Origin: Pseudomonadota bacterium
GTDB lineage: Bacteria > Pseudomonadota > Alphaproteobacteria > Rhizobiales > Xanthobacteraceae
Direction: 5' to 3'
NCBI GenBank assembly: GCA_003576765.1
Contig: QEVP01000010.1
Location: forward strand, 1-64,000
DNA: 64,000 bases
Position numbers and translations under genes: made by a program
The notes under the pieces: generated by a model
Database searches by the model: none
What the model saw: the letters and a program-made list of their open reading frames with translations, nothing else
Told to the model about the DNA's origin: nothing
Shown here: positions 50,544 through 61,579 of the stretch, piece by piece
How the letters are laid out: each line of letters starts with the position of its first letter
Numbering within the stretch: position 1 is the stretch's first letter

Positions 50544-51695
50544 ATGAGCAGAGTTCTGGCATTTGCCGCGGCAGCGGCGATCGCGGTTGCCGGCCTCGCG
50601 CCGACCGCGGCGGACGCGCAGATGAAGGTCGGGCTGATCCCGTCCTCGACCGGTCCGATCTCGGTGGTCGGCATCCCGCAGAAGAATACCGCCGCGCTGC
50701 TGCCGCAGAAGATCGGCGACATCAGCGTCGAATACACCGTGCTCGATGACGCCTCCGACCCGACGCAGACCGCGCAGGCCGTCAAGAAGCTCTTGACCGA
50801 CAACGTCGATGCCATCATCGGCCCGTCGGGCTCGCCGAACGCCATGGGCATCATCGGTTTCATCGCCGAGGCCGGGACGCCGCTCCTGGCGCCGGTCGGC
50901 ACCGCGGCTGCGGTGCTGCCGATGGACGACAAGAAGAAGTGGGTGTTCAAGACCACGCAGAACGACGACATCATCGCCAAGGCGCTGGTCGATCATATGA
51001 CCAAAACCGGGGTGAAAACCGTCGGCATCATCGCGGTCAACGATCCGTTCGGCGAGAACTGGGTCAAGACCTTCACCGCCATCGCCGAGAAGGCCGGCAT
51101 CAAGATTTCCTCCACCGAGCGCTATCAGCGCGTCGACACCTCGGTGATGGCGCAGACGCTCAAGCTCGTCGGCCAGAATCCGGATGCGGTGCTGGTCGCG
51201 GCCGCCGGCGGCTCGACCATCCTGCCGCACACCACGCTGGTCGATCAGGGCTACAAGGGCAAGATCTACCAGACCCACGGTGCTGCGGCGCCCGCCTTTC
51301 TCAAGCTCGGCGGCAAGAAGGTGGAGGGCGCCATCCTCGCCGCCAGCCTGATGCTGGTGATCGACGAAATCCCCGACAGCAACCCGTCGAAGAAGGTCGC
51401 GACCGCCTATATCGACGCCTACAAGAAGCTGTACGGCGAAATCCCGGCGACCTTCGGCGCCAACGTCTACGACGCCGGGCTGCTGTTGCAGGCCGCGGTG
51501 CCGGAGGCGGCCAAGGCGGGCAAGCCTGGCACCAAGGAATTCCGCGCCGGTTTGCGCGATGCGCTGGAAAAGACCAAGGAGCTGGTCGGGACCCAGGGCG
51601 TCTACAACATGACGGCGGACGACCACTCCGGCTTCGACGAGCGGGGCCGCGTCATGATCACCGTCAAGGACGGCAAGTGGAAGCTGTTGCAGTAA
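50544..51695 (+). CDS. ABC transporter periplasmic substrate-binding protein (LivJ/HAAT family)
   Basis: Exported binding protein of 383 aa. A signal peptide ends near PTAADAQMKVGL, then the Peripla_BP_6 fold with IPSSTGPISVVGIPQKNT, DDASDPTQTAQAVKKLL, NVDAIIGPSGSPNA and IIAVNDPFGENWVK. It presumably feeds the divergent LivH-LivMG-LivF permease. The ligand is not evident; proximity to an aromatic monooxygenase favours an aromatic acid. A GAGGGGA box precedes the ATG. Confidence 0.9.
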   Translation: MSRVLAFAAAAAIAVAGLAPTAADAQMKVGLIPSSTGPISVVGIPQKNTAALLPQKIGDISVEYTVLDDASDPTQTAQAVKKLLTDNVDAIIGPSGSPNAMGIIGFIAEAGTPLLAPVGTAAAVLPMDDKKKWVFKTTQNDDIIAKALVDHMTKTGVKTVGIIAVNDPFGENWVKTFTAIAEKAGIKISSTERYQRVDTSVMAQTLKLVGQNPDAVLVAAAGGSTILPHTTLVDQGYKGKIYQTHGAAAPAFLKLGGKKVEGAILAASLMLVIDEIPDSNPSKKVATAYIDAYKKLYGEIPATFGANVYDAGLLLQAAVPEAAKAGKPGTKEFRAGLRDALEKTKELVGTQGVYNMTADDHSGFDERGRVMITVKDGKWKLLQ

Positions 51696-51703
51696 TACGC
51701 GCA

Positions 51704-51737
51704 TAAAAAAAGCCGCGCCGGTGGTGATCGGCGCGGC
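51704..51737 (-). terminator. Rho-independent terminator of pckA
   Basis: Read on the minus strand, the stem gccgcgcc/ggcgcggc with a 10-base loop is followed by a run of T (aaaaaaa on the plus strand at 51704-51711). It lies about 50 bp beyond the pckA stop. Confidence 0.7.
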
Positions 51738-51753
51738 ATTCGAATTATCGTCA

Positions 51754-51778
51754 GGCCGGGCTTTGCCCGGCCATTTTT
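51754..51778 (+). terminator. Rho-independent terminator of the substrate-binding protein gene
   Basis: ggccgggc, a ttt loop and gcccggcc are followed by attttttc on the plus strand, about 60 bp past the stop at 51695. The stem core resembles the gccgggc hairpins of the repeat family at 17385 and 21684, so a repeat remnant may serve as terminator. Confidence 0.65.
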
Positions 51779-51787
51779 TCGGGCGAC

Positions 51788-53401
<1,614 letters not shown>

Positions 53402-53483
53402 GAAAAGTCCTCCTCGAACCCGCAAGCCACCGCCGCCCGAAGGCCGCTGGTCGCGGTCTGTCACGGCATGCCCCGCGATGCCG

Positions 53484-53508
53484 GCCCATTGCCGGCCGGC
53501 CAATGGGC
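53484..53508. promoter_or_regulatory. Inverted repeat between pckA and the HugZ-like gene
   Basis: gcccattg and caatgggc flank ccggccggc, giving a near-perfect 25-bp dyad 83 bp upstream of the pckA start and 87 bp past the stop of the HugZ-like gene. It has no T-run, so an operator or untranslated-leader structure is as likely as a terminator. Confidence 0.4.
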
Positions 53509-53594
53509 GATGTCATAATCGCGTCATCGGACCTTGCCAAGCGGATGCGGAATTTTTCAGGCGCGGCTGCGGCGGATCGTCTCTATCTGTCGCG

Positions 53595-54338
53595 TCAGAC
53601 CGCGCGGGCCTGGTCGGACAGCTTCTTGAGCATCTGCCGCAGTGCAGCGGGAGTTTTGACGCGGCGCGGAAAATCGAGTCGCAGCGTGGTCGCTCCGCTT
53701 TGCAGATCGAGGCCGTCGGGGTCGCAGCCGCTGCACCGCCACCGCTTCGCCCTGGTGCTCCTGGCCCCGAGGAGGCGCGTGGCATAGAGCGCCATGGTCT
53801 CGCGGTGGTCCTCGTTCATATGTGCGCAGATGTCGGCCTCGGCCGCGACCAGCGCCTCGGCGCCGGTCAGGTCGGTCAGCACCGCCTCCGGCGCGAGATC
53901 GATGATGCGGCCGAAGCCGGCGACCAGATGGACCCGGCGGATGGCGATCGCGAACACGGAAAAATCCTTGAACTTCAAGAACCCCTCGGCCATGGGGTGG
54001 GCCGCGACGTAGCGCCTTTGCAGCAGCGCGGCGCGCTCGCCGCCGACGTCTTCCGTGGCGGTACCGGCAACCATGATGCGGGCGCCTTGCAGCGGGTCCT
54101 TCGGCCCGCGCTCGTCCAGCATCAGCGACACCCGAGGGTCGGCCAGGATGTTTTGCGTGTGCAGGGCGAGGCGCGAGATCAACAGGATCGGCGCGCCGTC
54201 GGGTTGCGAAGCGAGGTTGACTAGCGAGCAATAGGGATCGCCGCTGTCGGCCATCAGGGTCGCGAGCGCCCCTTCGCGGCGGCGGCGCAACAGCGAGCGG
54301 GCCAGCTTTGCGGCGTCGAAATTCTCCACCGGCTTCAT
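53595..54338 (-). CDS. HugZ-like pyridoxamine 5'-phosphate oxidase-fold protein with DUF2470
   Basis: The 247-aa protein has an N-terminal split-barrel flavin/heme-binding fold ([35 protein letters not shown]) and a C-terminal DUF2470 domain ([15 protein letters not shown]). This arrangement is that of HugZ/HutZ heme-utilisation proteins and of uncharacterised flavin reductase-like proteins. Which cofactor is used cannot be told from sequence; no heme-uptake genes are nearby. It is divergent from chvI. Confidence 0.85.
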   Translation of the reverse strand: MKPVENFDAAKLARSLLRRRREGALATLMADSGDPYCSLVNLASQPDGAPILLISRLALHTQNILADPRVSLMLDERGPKDPLQGARIMVAGTATEDVGGERAALLQRRYVAAHPMAEGFLKFKDFSVFAIAIRRVHLVAGFGRIIDLAPEAVLTDLTGAEALVAAEADICAHMNEDHRETMALYATRLLGARSTRAKRWRCSGCDPDGLDLQSGATTLRLDFPRRVKTPAALRQMLKKLSDQARAV

Positions 54339-54629
54339 GGTAAACCCCGGTACGATTTGCGCTATTTCGGTTCTGGCAGGCTGGAAGCAAAACGCAAGGG
54401 CCGCTTTTTCACAAAGATTGCGGCCGCAAGGGGGTTTTGCGGCGGTTTTTGGCCTCTATATAGGCAAAAAGCGGAACCGGGCGCCGCCCGGCACGTTTCA
54501 GGAACTCAAGGCCACACTTGCGCCCAGCTTGCGTTGCTGGTGCCCGATGCAATGTGCGGCGCTTCGGCGCATCGGCCGGATGCCGCGCCACACCGCCCGT
54601 CCTTTGACGTCATTTCGGAAAGCAGGCTC

Positions 54630-55331
54630 ATGCCCACAATCGCTTTGGTTGACGACGATCGTAACATCCTCACCTCGGTTTCGATCGCGCTGGAGGCCGA
54701 AGGCTACCGCATCATGACCTACACCGACGGTGCCTCGGCGCTCGATGGCTTCCGCACCTCCTCGCCGGACCTTGCCATCCTCGACATCAAGATGCCGCGC
54801 ATGGACGGCATGGAGACGCTGCGCCGGCTGCGTCAGAAATCGGACCTGCCGGTGATCTTCCTGACCTCCAAGGACGAGGAGATCGACGAGCTGTTCGGCC
54901 TCAAGATGGGAGCCGACGATTTCATCCGAAAGCCGTTCTCGCAGCGGCTCCTGGTCGAGCGGGTCAAGGCGGTGCTGCGCCGCGCCGCGCCCAAGGACCC
55001 GGCCGCCGCGCCCAAGGAGACCGACGCCAAGGCGCTCGACCGCGGCCAGCTCCGCATGGATCCGGAGCGTCACACCTGCACCTGGAAGGGTGAGCCGGTG
55101 ACGCTGACGGTGACCGAGTTTCTCATCCTGCAGGCGCTGGCGACGCGGCCCGGCGTGGTCAAGAGCCGCAATGCGCTGATGGATGCCGCCTACGACGATC
55201 AGGTTTATGTCGATGACCGCACCATCGACAGCCACATCAAGCGGCTGCGCAAGAAGTTCAAGGTGGTGGACGACGAGTTCGACATGATCGAGACGCTGTA
55301 CGGCGTCGGCTATCGCTTCAAGGAAGTGTGA
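54630..55331 (+). CDS. chvI: ChvI response regulator, OmpR family
   Basis: DNA-binding response regulator of 233 aa. The receiver domain has the acidic pocket (VDDDRN) and phospho-acceptor Asp52 in [13 protein letters not shown], then [20 protein letters not shown]. The C-terminal winged helix includes [20 protein letters not shown] and [15 protein letters not shown]. Together with ChvG it controls envelope, acid-stress and carbon responses in Hyphomicrobiales. The ATG at 54630 matches the family start. chvG follows after 182 bp. Confidence 0.94.
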   Translation: MPTIALVDDDRNILTSVSIALEAEGYRIMTYTDGASALDGFRTSSPDLAILDIKMPRMDGMETLRRLRQKSDLPVIFLTSKDEEIDELFGLKMGADDFIRKPFSQRLLVERVKAVLRRAAPKDPAAAPKETDAKALDRGQLRMDPERHTCTWKGEPVTLTVTEFLILQALATRPGVVKSRNALMDAAYDDQVYVDDRTIDSHIKRLRKKFKVVDDEFDMIETLYGVGYRFKEV

Positions 55332-55513
55332 CGCGGCCCGCCGGCATCGCAGCCGGGCGCGGCCGACCGGCCATGACCCCGGGTTCGCCACCCCGGATTC
55401 GCCGCGGGCCGCCGATGGGGTACAATGACGCGGACGGCGTGCGCGGGGCGCTAAGGTTCGGCGTGCCGCCCTGTCGCAAACGGGGCGCATCGGAAACCAG
55501 GCAGTAGCGATCG

Positions 55514-57340
55514 TTGCTGGATCGAAGCAAAGCTGACCACGAGGGAGCCGTCGCACCTGCCGCGGCGCTGACGGAGCGCGATGGCTCCCACCGTGACGGC
55601 GCGGCCGAGACGGCGCGGCCGGCTTGGGCGCGCCCGCTCGGCTGGCTCCGGCGGGCCTGGCAGTATTTCTTCTCGCTCAGTTTCTCCAGCCTGACGCGGC
55701 GCATCGTCTCGCTCAACCTCGCGGGCCTGATCGCGCTGGTCGCCAGCATCCTCTATCTGTCGCAGTTTCGCGCCGGCCTGATCGACGCCCGCGCCCAGAG
55801 CCTTTTGGTGCAGGCCGAAATCATCGCCGGCGCCATCGCCGCCTCGGCGACGGTCGAGACCAACGCCATCACCATCGATCCTGACCGCCTGCTCGACTTG
55901 AAGCCCGGCGAGTCCTACGGCATGCCGGACGATCTCTCGATCCTCGATTTTCCCATCAACCCTGAACGCGTCGCCCCGGTGTTGCGGCGGCTGATCTCGC
56001 CGACCAACACCCGCGCCCGCATCTATGACCGCGACGGTGTGCTGATCCTCGACAGCCGCAGCCTGTATGGCCGCGGCGACATCATGCGCTTCGAACTGGC
56101 GCCGCCGGAAGCCGAGAAGCCGGGTCTCGCCGAGCGCGCCATGATCGCGGTGCGCACCTGGCTCAACCGCGGCGACCTGCCGCTCTACCGCGAACTCGGG
56201 CCCGAGAACGGCAGCGGCTACAACGAGGTCGCCGCCGCCATGGCCGGGCAGAAGGCGAGCATGGTGCGCATCAACGACCGCGGCGAGGTGATCGTTTCGG
56301 TGGCGGTGCCGGTGCAGCGTTTCCGCGCCGTGCACGGCGCCTTGATGCTCTCGACGCAAGGCGGCGACATCGACGAGATGGTGACGGCCGAGCGGCTCGC
56401 TATCCTAAAGGTGTTTGCGCTCGCCGCGCTGGTGATGATCGTGCTGTCGCTTCTGCTCGCCAGCACCATCGCCGGGCCGGTGCGGCGGCTCGCCGCCAGC
56501 GCTGAAGGCGTGCGCCGGCGCATCAAGACCCGCGTCGAAATCCCCGACTTCACCGCGCGCGGCGACGAGATCGGACATCTGTCGGGCGCGCTGCGTGACA
56601 TGACCGACGCGCTGTACAATCGCATGGAGGCGATCGAGCGTTTTGCCGCCGACGTTGCGCACGAACTGAAGAACCCGCTGACCTCGCTGCGCTCGGCGGT
56701 CGAGACGCTGCCGCTGGCAAAATCCGACGACAGCCGCGCCCGTCTGCTCGCGGTGATTCAGCATGACGTGCGCCGGCTCGACCGGCTGATTTCCGACATC
56801 TCCGATGCCAGCCGCCTCGATGCCGAATTGCAGCGTCAGGACGTGGCGCGGGTCGACCTGCGGCGGCTGTTGTCCACCACCGCGACCATTGCCAACGAGA
56901 CCCGCCACGGCAACGACGTCACGGCGGAGGTCCGCTTCGAGGGAGCGCCGGGCGACACGTTTGCGGTTGCCGGCCACGATCTGCGCATCGGCCAGGTGAT
57001 CGCCAACCTGCTGAGCAACGCGCAATCGTTCTCCGAGCCCGGCGGCAAGGTGCGCATGGTATGCCGCCGCCGCAAGGCTGAGATCGAGGTGGTGATCGAC
57101 GACGACGGCCCCGGCATCCGCGAGGACGCGCTGGAAAAAATCTTCGAGCGCTTCTACACTGATCGGCCGCATCAGGGCTTTGGCCAGAACTCCGGCTTGG
57201 GCCTGTCAATCTCCAAGCAGATCATCGAGGCCCATGGCGGGCGCATCTGGGCCGAGAATCGCGTCCGAAAGTCTGGCGATGACGAGGAGCCGGAGGTGCT
57301 GGGCGCGCGCTTCGTGGTGCGGCTGCCGGCGACGACATGA
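55514..57340 (+). CDS. chvG: ChvG sensor histidine kinase
   Basis: Membrane kinase of 608 aa with a cytoplasmic N-tail, two hydrophobic helices (about residues 60-82 and 298-320) around a periplasmic sensor, a HAMP region, the dimerisation helix with His383 in DVAHELKNPLTSLRS, and the ATPase domain (NLLSNAQSF, DDDGPGI, FYTDRP and SGLGLSISKQI). An in-frame stop at 55505 and the absence of ATG or GTG near the N-terminus make TTG at 55514 the only plausible start. The stop overlaps hprK by 4 bp. Confidence 0.93.
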   Translation: MLDRSKADHEGAVAPAAALTERDGSHRDGAAETARPAWARPLGWLRRAWQYFFSLSFSSLTRRIVSLNLAGLIALVASILYLSQFRAGLIDARAQSLLVQAEIIAGAIAASATVETNAITIDPDRLLDLKPGESYGMPDDLSILDFPINPERVAPVLRRLISPTNTRARIYDRDGVLILDSRSLYGRGDIMRFELAPPEAEKPGLAERAMIAVRTWLNRGDLPLYRELGPENGSGYNEVAAAMAGQKASMVRINDRGEVIVSVAVPVQRFRAVHGALMLSTQGGDIDEMVTAERLAILKVFALAALVMIVLSLLLASTIAGPVRRLAASAEGVRRRIKTRVEIPDFTARGDEIGHLSGALRDMTDALYNRMEAIERFAADVAHELKNPLTSLRSAVETLPLAKSDDSRARLLAVIQHDVRRLDRLISDISDASRLDAELQRQDVARVDLRRLLSTTATIANETRHGNDVTAEVRFEGAPGDTFAVAGHDLRIGQVIANLLSNAQSFSEPGGKVRMVCRRRKAEIEVVIDDDGPGIREDALEKIFERFYTDRPHQGFGQNSGLGLSISKQIIEAHGGRIWAENRVRKSGDDEEPEVLGARFVVRLPATT

Positions 57341-57831
57341 GGGGCGCGAGCGTCCACGCCTCGGCGGTGAAAGTCGGCAACCGCGCGGTGCTGATCCGCG
57401 GCGCCTCGGGAAGCGGCAAGTCGCATCTCGCGTTCGACCTGATCATGGCCGGCCGCGCCGGCGTCGTTGCTGCGGCCGAACTGATCGGCGACGACCGCGT
57501 GATGCTCGAGGCCGCGCAGGATCGCCTGACGGTGCGGCCGGTGCCGGAACTGGCCGGGCTGATCGAGGTGAGGGGATTGGGCGTCCGCCGCTGCGCCTTC
57601 GCCGCGCAAGGCGAGGTGGCCGTCGTGGTCGATCTCGCGGCCTCCGACGCGGTGCGGTTGCCGCCGCCCGAGGTCGCGCGCGCGGTGATCGATGGCGTGA
57701 CGTTGCCGCGCATCGCGGTGGCGCAGGGCTGGGACGCGCTGCCGCTGATCGTGGCGTTCCTGACCACGGCGGATGCGACCGAAAAGTCGGTGTCGCCCCT
57801 CACGCCCGGATTTGACCCGAACGTCGGATAG
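57337..57831 (+). CDS. hprK: HprK, HPr kinase/phosphorylase, short alphaproteobacterial form
   Basis: Kinase-only form of 164 aa that phosphorylates the regulatory Ser of HPr. Walker A GASGSGKS is at residues 22-29 and LIGDDRVML follows, with IEVRGLGV matching the family region. The N-terminal domain of firmicute HprK is missing, as is normal for this class. It is coupled to chvG. EIIA and HPr, usually the next two genes, are not here but at 34809-35530. Confidence 0.93.
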   Translation: MRGASVHASAVKVGNRAVLIRGASGSGKSHLAFDLIMAGRAGVVAAAELIGDDRVMLEAAQDRLTVRPVPELAGLIEVRGLGVRRCAFAAQGEVAVVVDLAASDAVRLPPPEVARAVIDGVTLPRIAVAQGWDALPLIVAFLTTADATEKSVSPLTPGFDPNVG

Positions 57832-57832
57832 A

Positions 57833-57916
57833 GCATTTTCAAGCGAAGTGGGAACCGGCCTATGCCGGCCATAGCCGGCTTCGGTCGGCGTCGGCCGGTT
57901 CGCGTAAAGAAAATGC
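57833..57916. repeat. GCATTTTC...GAAAATGC palindromic repeat
   Basis: gcattttcaagcgaagtggg and an inverted end cgcgtaaagaaaatgc flank a run of ccggcc/ggccgg steps. It begins at the hprK stop and lies between convergent hprK and pyc. It resembles, from memory, a common dispersed repeat of Bradyrhizobium-group genomes. It could end transcription from both sides. Confidence 0.65.
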
Positions 57917-57986
57917 GACAAAACCACAACCTACAGCTTCGCCTCTGATTCCATAAGAAGCGAGCTCTAGAGATTTCCGCTCCGGT

Positions 57987-60900
57987 TCAGGCGTAGACGA
58001 CGAGCAGGTCTTTTGCGTCGATCTGATCGCTGGCGCGCACCAGCACCTCGGCAACGGTGCCGTCACGATCGGCATGCAGCACCGTCTCCATCTTCATGGC
58101 TTCGATGGACAACAGCACGTCGCCGGCCTTGACCGGCTGGCCGGCCGCGATCGCGACCGTCGAGACGACGCCGGGCATCGGCGCGCCGACGTGGGTGTCG
58201 TTGCCGGGCTCAGCCTTGCGGCGCAGTTTCGCCGCGGCGCTGCCGCGGGCGCGATCCGGCGCCCGGGCGCGGCGCGGCTGGCCGTTGAGCTCGAAGAACA
58301 CCGTCACCATGCCGGTGTCGTCGGCCTCGCCGATCGACGTGCAGCGCACCACCAGCGTCTTGCCCTGCTCGATATCGACGAGGATCTCGTCCTCGACCTT
58401 CATGCCGTAGAAGTAAACCGGCGTCGGCAGGCGGCTGACCGGCCCGTAGTCTGCCTGGGCGGCGGCGTAGTCGATGAACACCTTCGGATACATCAGCCAC
58501 GAGGCGAACTCGAATTCGGTGAGGTTGCGGCCGACTTTCTCCTCGGCTTCTTTCCGGAGTTGGGACAGATCGACGTCCTTCAATAGCGCACCGGGCCGCA
58601 CGGTGATCGGCGCTTCGCCTTTCAGCGCCTTGCGTTGCAGGGCTTGCGGCCAGCCGCCGGGCGATTGGCCGAGATCGCCGCGCAGCATCGCGACGACGGA
58701 GTCCGGGAAGGCGATGTCCTTGGCCGGATTTTCCACGTCTGCCACGGTCAGGTCCTGGCTCACCATCATCAGCGCCATGTCGCCGACCACCTTGGACGAT
58801 GGCGTCACCTTGACAATATCGCCGAACATCAGGTTGGCGTCGTGATAGGCTTGCGCCACCTCGTGCCAGCGCGTCTCCAGACCGAGCGAGCGCGCCTGCT
58901 CCTTGAGGTTGGTGAACTGGCCGCCCGGCATTTCGTGAAGATAGACTTCCGAGGCCGGCCCCTTCAGATCGTTCTCGAAGGCGGCGTACTGATTGCGCAC
59001 TGCCTCCCAATAGAACGACAGCCGGCGAATCCATTCCGGACTGAGACCCGGATCACGCGCGTCGCCCTTCAAGGCCGCGACGATCGAGCCGAGGCATGGC
59101 TGCGAGGTGTTGCCGGAGAGCGCGTCCATCGCCGCATCGACGGCATCGACGCCGGCATCCACCGCGGCCAGCACGGTGGCGGCGGATATCCCGGAGGTGT
59201 CGTGGGTGTGGAAGTGCAGCGGCAGGTCGGTTGCCTCGCGCAGCGCCTTGAACAGCACTTTTGCCGCCGCGGGCTTCAACAGCCCGCCCATGTCCTTGAC
59301 CGCGATGATGTGGGCGCCGGCCGCCTCCAGCTCGCTCGCCAGCGCAACGTAGTAATTGAGGTCGTACTTTGCCCGCGCCGGATCGAGGATGTCGCCGGTA
59401 TAGCAGATCGCCGCTTCGCAGAGCTTGCCTTCGGCGGCGACCGCATCCATCGCAACACGCATGTTCTCGACCCAGTTGAGGCAGTCGAACACGCGGAACA
59501 GGTCGATGCCGCCGGCGGCGGCCTGCTTGACGAAGTGCCGCACGACGTTGTCGGGATAGTTGGTATAGCCGACGCCGTTGGCGCCGCGCAGCAGCATCTG
59601 CAACAACAGGTTGGGCGCCGCCTCGCGGATCATGGCGAGCCGCTCCCACGGGTCTTCGGTCAGGAAGCGCATGGCGACATCGAAGGTCGCTCCGCCCCAG
59701 CATTCGAGCGACAACAGTTGCGGCAGCGCGCGCGCATAGGTGCCGGCGATGCGGGCGATATCGTGGGTGCGCACGCGGGTGGCGAGCAGCGACTGGTGGG
59801 CGTCGCGCATGGTGGTGTCGGTCACCAGCACGCGCTGCTCAGTGCGCATCCAGGCGGCGAACCCCTTCGGTCCGAGCGCATCAAGTTTCTGCTTGGTGCC
59901 ATCCAGGATCGGCGCATCGATATGCGGCACGTGCGGCGGCGCGGCGTCCACTTTCGGCCGTGGCCGGCCGCGCGCTTCGGGATGGCCGTTGACGGTGACG
60001 TCGGCGAGGTAGCTGAGCAGCTTTGTGGCGCGGTCCTGGCGCCGCACATGGCTGAACAGCTCCGGCGTCGTATCGATGAAGCGCGTGGTGTAGGAGTTGT
60101 CGCGAAATTTGTCGTGGCCGATGATGGCTTCGAGAAAAGTCAGGTTGGTTGCCACGCCGCGAATGCGAAATTCGCGTAAGGCCCGGCCCATGCGCGCGAT
60201 CGCCTCGTCGGCGGTCGGCGCCCAGGCCGTCACCTTTTCCAGCAGCGGATCGTAGAAGCGCGTAATCACCGCGCCGGAATAGGCCGTGCCGCCGTCGAGC
60301 CGGATGCCGAAGCCGGTCGCGCCGCGATAGGCGGTGATGCGGCCGTAGTCGGGAATGAAGTTCTGCTCCGGGTCCTCGGTGGTGATCCGGCATTGCAGCG
60401 CGTGGCCGTTGAGGCGGATATCGCCTTGCGCCGGCACGCCCGAGTCCGGCGTGCCGATCGCCTGTCCCTCGATGATGCGGATCTGCGCCTTGACGATATC
60501 GATTCCGGTCACCTGCTCGGTGACGGTATGCTCGACCTGAATGCGCGGGTTGACCTCGATGAAGTAGAATTTCCCGGTATCGGCGTCTTGCAGGAATTCG
60601 ACGGTACCGGCGCCGATATAGCCGGTCGCTTCCGCGATTTTTCGCGCGTAGCCGCAGAGTTCGTCGCGAAGATCCTGCGACAGGTATGGCGCGGGCGCCC
60701 GCTCGACGACCTTCTGGTTGCGCCGCTGGATCGAGCAATCGCGCTCGAACAGATGGACGACGTTGCCGTGCGTGTCGCCGAGCACCTGCACCTCGACGTG
60801 GCGTGCCCGCTCGATCAGCTTTTCCAGATAGACTTCGTCCTTGCCGAACGCCGCGCGTGCCTCGCGCTTGCCCTCCATCACCTCCCGGACGAGATCGGTC

Positions 60901-61445
60901 TCGGCGCGGATGACGCGCATGCCGCGCCCGCCGCCGCCCCACGACGCCTTCAGCATCAAGGGATAGCCGATCGCCGCGGCGAGCCGCTTCACGGCCTCCA
61001 TGTCGTCCGGCAGCGGATCGGTCGCCGGGATCACCGGCACGCCGACCTCGATCGCGAGATTGCGCGCGGCCACCTTGTTGCCGAGCCGGCGCATCGTGTC
61101 GGGCTTCGGGCCGATGAAGATGATGCCGGCGGCGGCGCAGGCATCGGCAAACTCCGGGCTTTCGGACAACAGGCCATAGCCGGGGTGGATCGCGTCGGCC
61201 CCGGACAGCCTTGCGACCCGGATCACCTCGCCGATCGACAGATAGCTCTCGATCGGCCCCAGCTCCTTGTCGAGATGGGGACCGCGGCCGACCTGATAGC
61301 TCTCGTCCGCCTTGAAGCGGTGCAGGGAATACTTGTCTTCCTCCGCCCAGATCGCGACCGTGCGGATCCCCAGTTCATTCGCCGCGCGGAAAACGCGGAT
61401 GGCGATCTCCGAGCGGTTGGCAACGAGAAGCTTTGTGATGGTCAC
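57987..61445 (-). CDS. pyc: Pyruvate carboxylase
   Basis: Anaplerotic biotin enzyme making oxaloacetate from pyruvate and bicarbonate, 1152 aa. The biotin carboxylase domain starts MTITKLLVANRSEIAIRVFR (GTG start) and has the ATP-grasp KASWGGGGRGMRV and EVNPRIQVEHTVTE. The carboxyltransferase domain has DTTMRDAHQSLLATR, ECWGGATFDVAMRF and the metal-binding HFHTHDTSG. The biotin carrier ends with biotinylated Lys1118 in EAMKMET. The GTG at 61445 matches the family start; the 34 upstream codons do not. Its partner in PEP-oxaloacetate balance, pckA, is 4.6 kb away. Confidence 0.96.
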   Translation of the reverse strand: MTITKLLVANRSEIAIRVFRAANELGIRTVAIWAEEDKYSLHRFKADESYQVGRGPHLDKELGPIESYLSIGEVIRVARLSGADAIHPGYGLLSESPEFADACAAAGIIFIGPKPDTMRRLGNKVAARNLAIEVGVPVIPATDPLPDDMEAVKRLAAAIGYPLMLKASWGGGGRGMRVIRAETDLVREVMEGKREARAAFGKDEVYLEKLIERARHVEVQVLGDTHGNVVHLFERDCSIQRRNQKVVERAPAPYLSQDLRDELCGYARKIAEATGYIGAGTVEFLQDADTGKFYFIEVNPRIQVEHTVTEQVTGIDIVKAQIRIIEGQAIGTPDSGVPAQGDIRLNGHALQCRITTEDPEQNFIPDYGRITAYRGATGFGIRLDGGTAYSGAVITRFYDPLLEKVTAWAPTADEAIARMGRALREFRIRGVATNLTFLEAIIGHDKFRDNSYTTRFIDTTPELFSHVRRQDRATKLLSYLADVTVNGHPEARGRPRPKVDAAPPHVPHIDAPILDGTKQKLDALGPKGFAAWMRTEQRVLVTDTTMRDAHQSLLATRVRTHDIARIAGTYARALPQLLSLECWGGATFDVAMRFLTEDPWERLAMIREAAPNLLLQMLLRGANGVGYTNYPDNVVRHFVKQAAAGGIDLFRVFDCLNWVENMRVAMDAVAAEGKLCEAAICYTGDILDPARAKYDLNYYVALASELEAAGAHIIAVKDMGGLLKPAAAKVLFKALREATDLPLHFHTHDTSGISAATVLAAVDAGVDAVDAAMDALSGNTSQPCLGSIVAALKGDARDPGLSPEWIRRLSFYWEAVRNQYAAFENDLKGPASEVYLHEMPGGQFTNLKEQARSLGLETRWHEVAQAYHDANLMFGDIVKVTPSSKVVGDMALMMVSQDLTVADVENPAKDIAFPDSVVAMLRGDLGQSPGGWPQALQRKALKGEAPITVRPGALLKDVDLSQLRKEAEEKVGRNLTEFEFASWLMYPKVFIDYAAAQADYGPVSRLPTPVYFYGMKVEDEILVDIEQGKTLVVRCTSIGEADDTGMVTVFFELNGQPRRARAPDRARGSAAAKLRRKAEPGNDTHVGAPMPGVVSTVAIAAGQPVKAGDVLLSIEAMKMETVLHADRDGTVAEVLVRASDQIDAKDLLVVYA

Positions 61446-61579
61446 GGTCGGCCCCGCCGATGTGCGGCCCGGCAGGCCGGGTGTGAGCCCGCCTCGCCGC
61501 AGCCGGAAACGAGCCACGCAGATAACCGACTGCCACGGGGAACACAATTCCGCGTCGCCGCGGTCCTGTCAGCGTGCCG

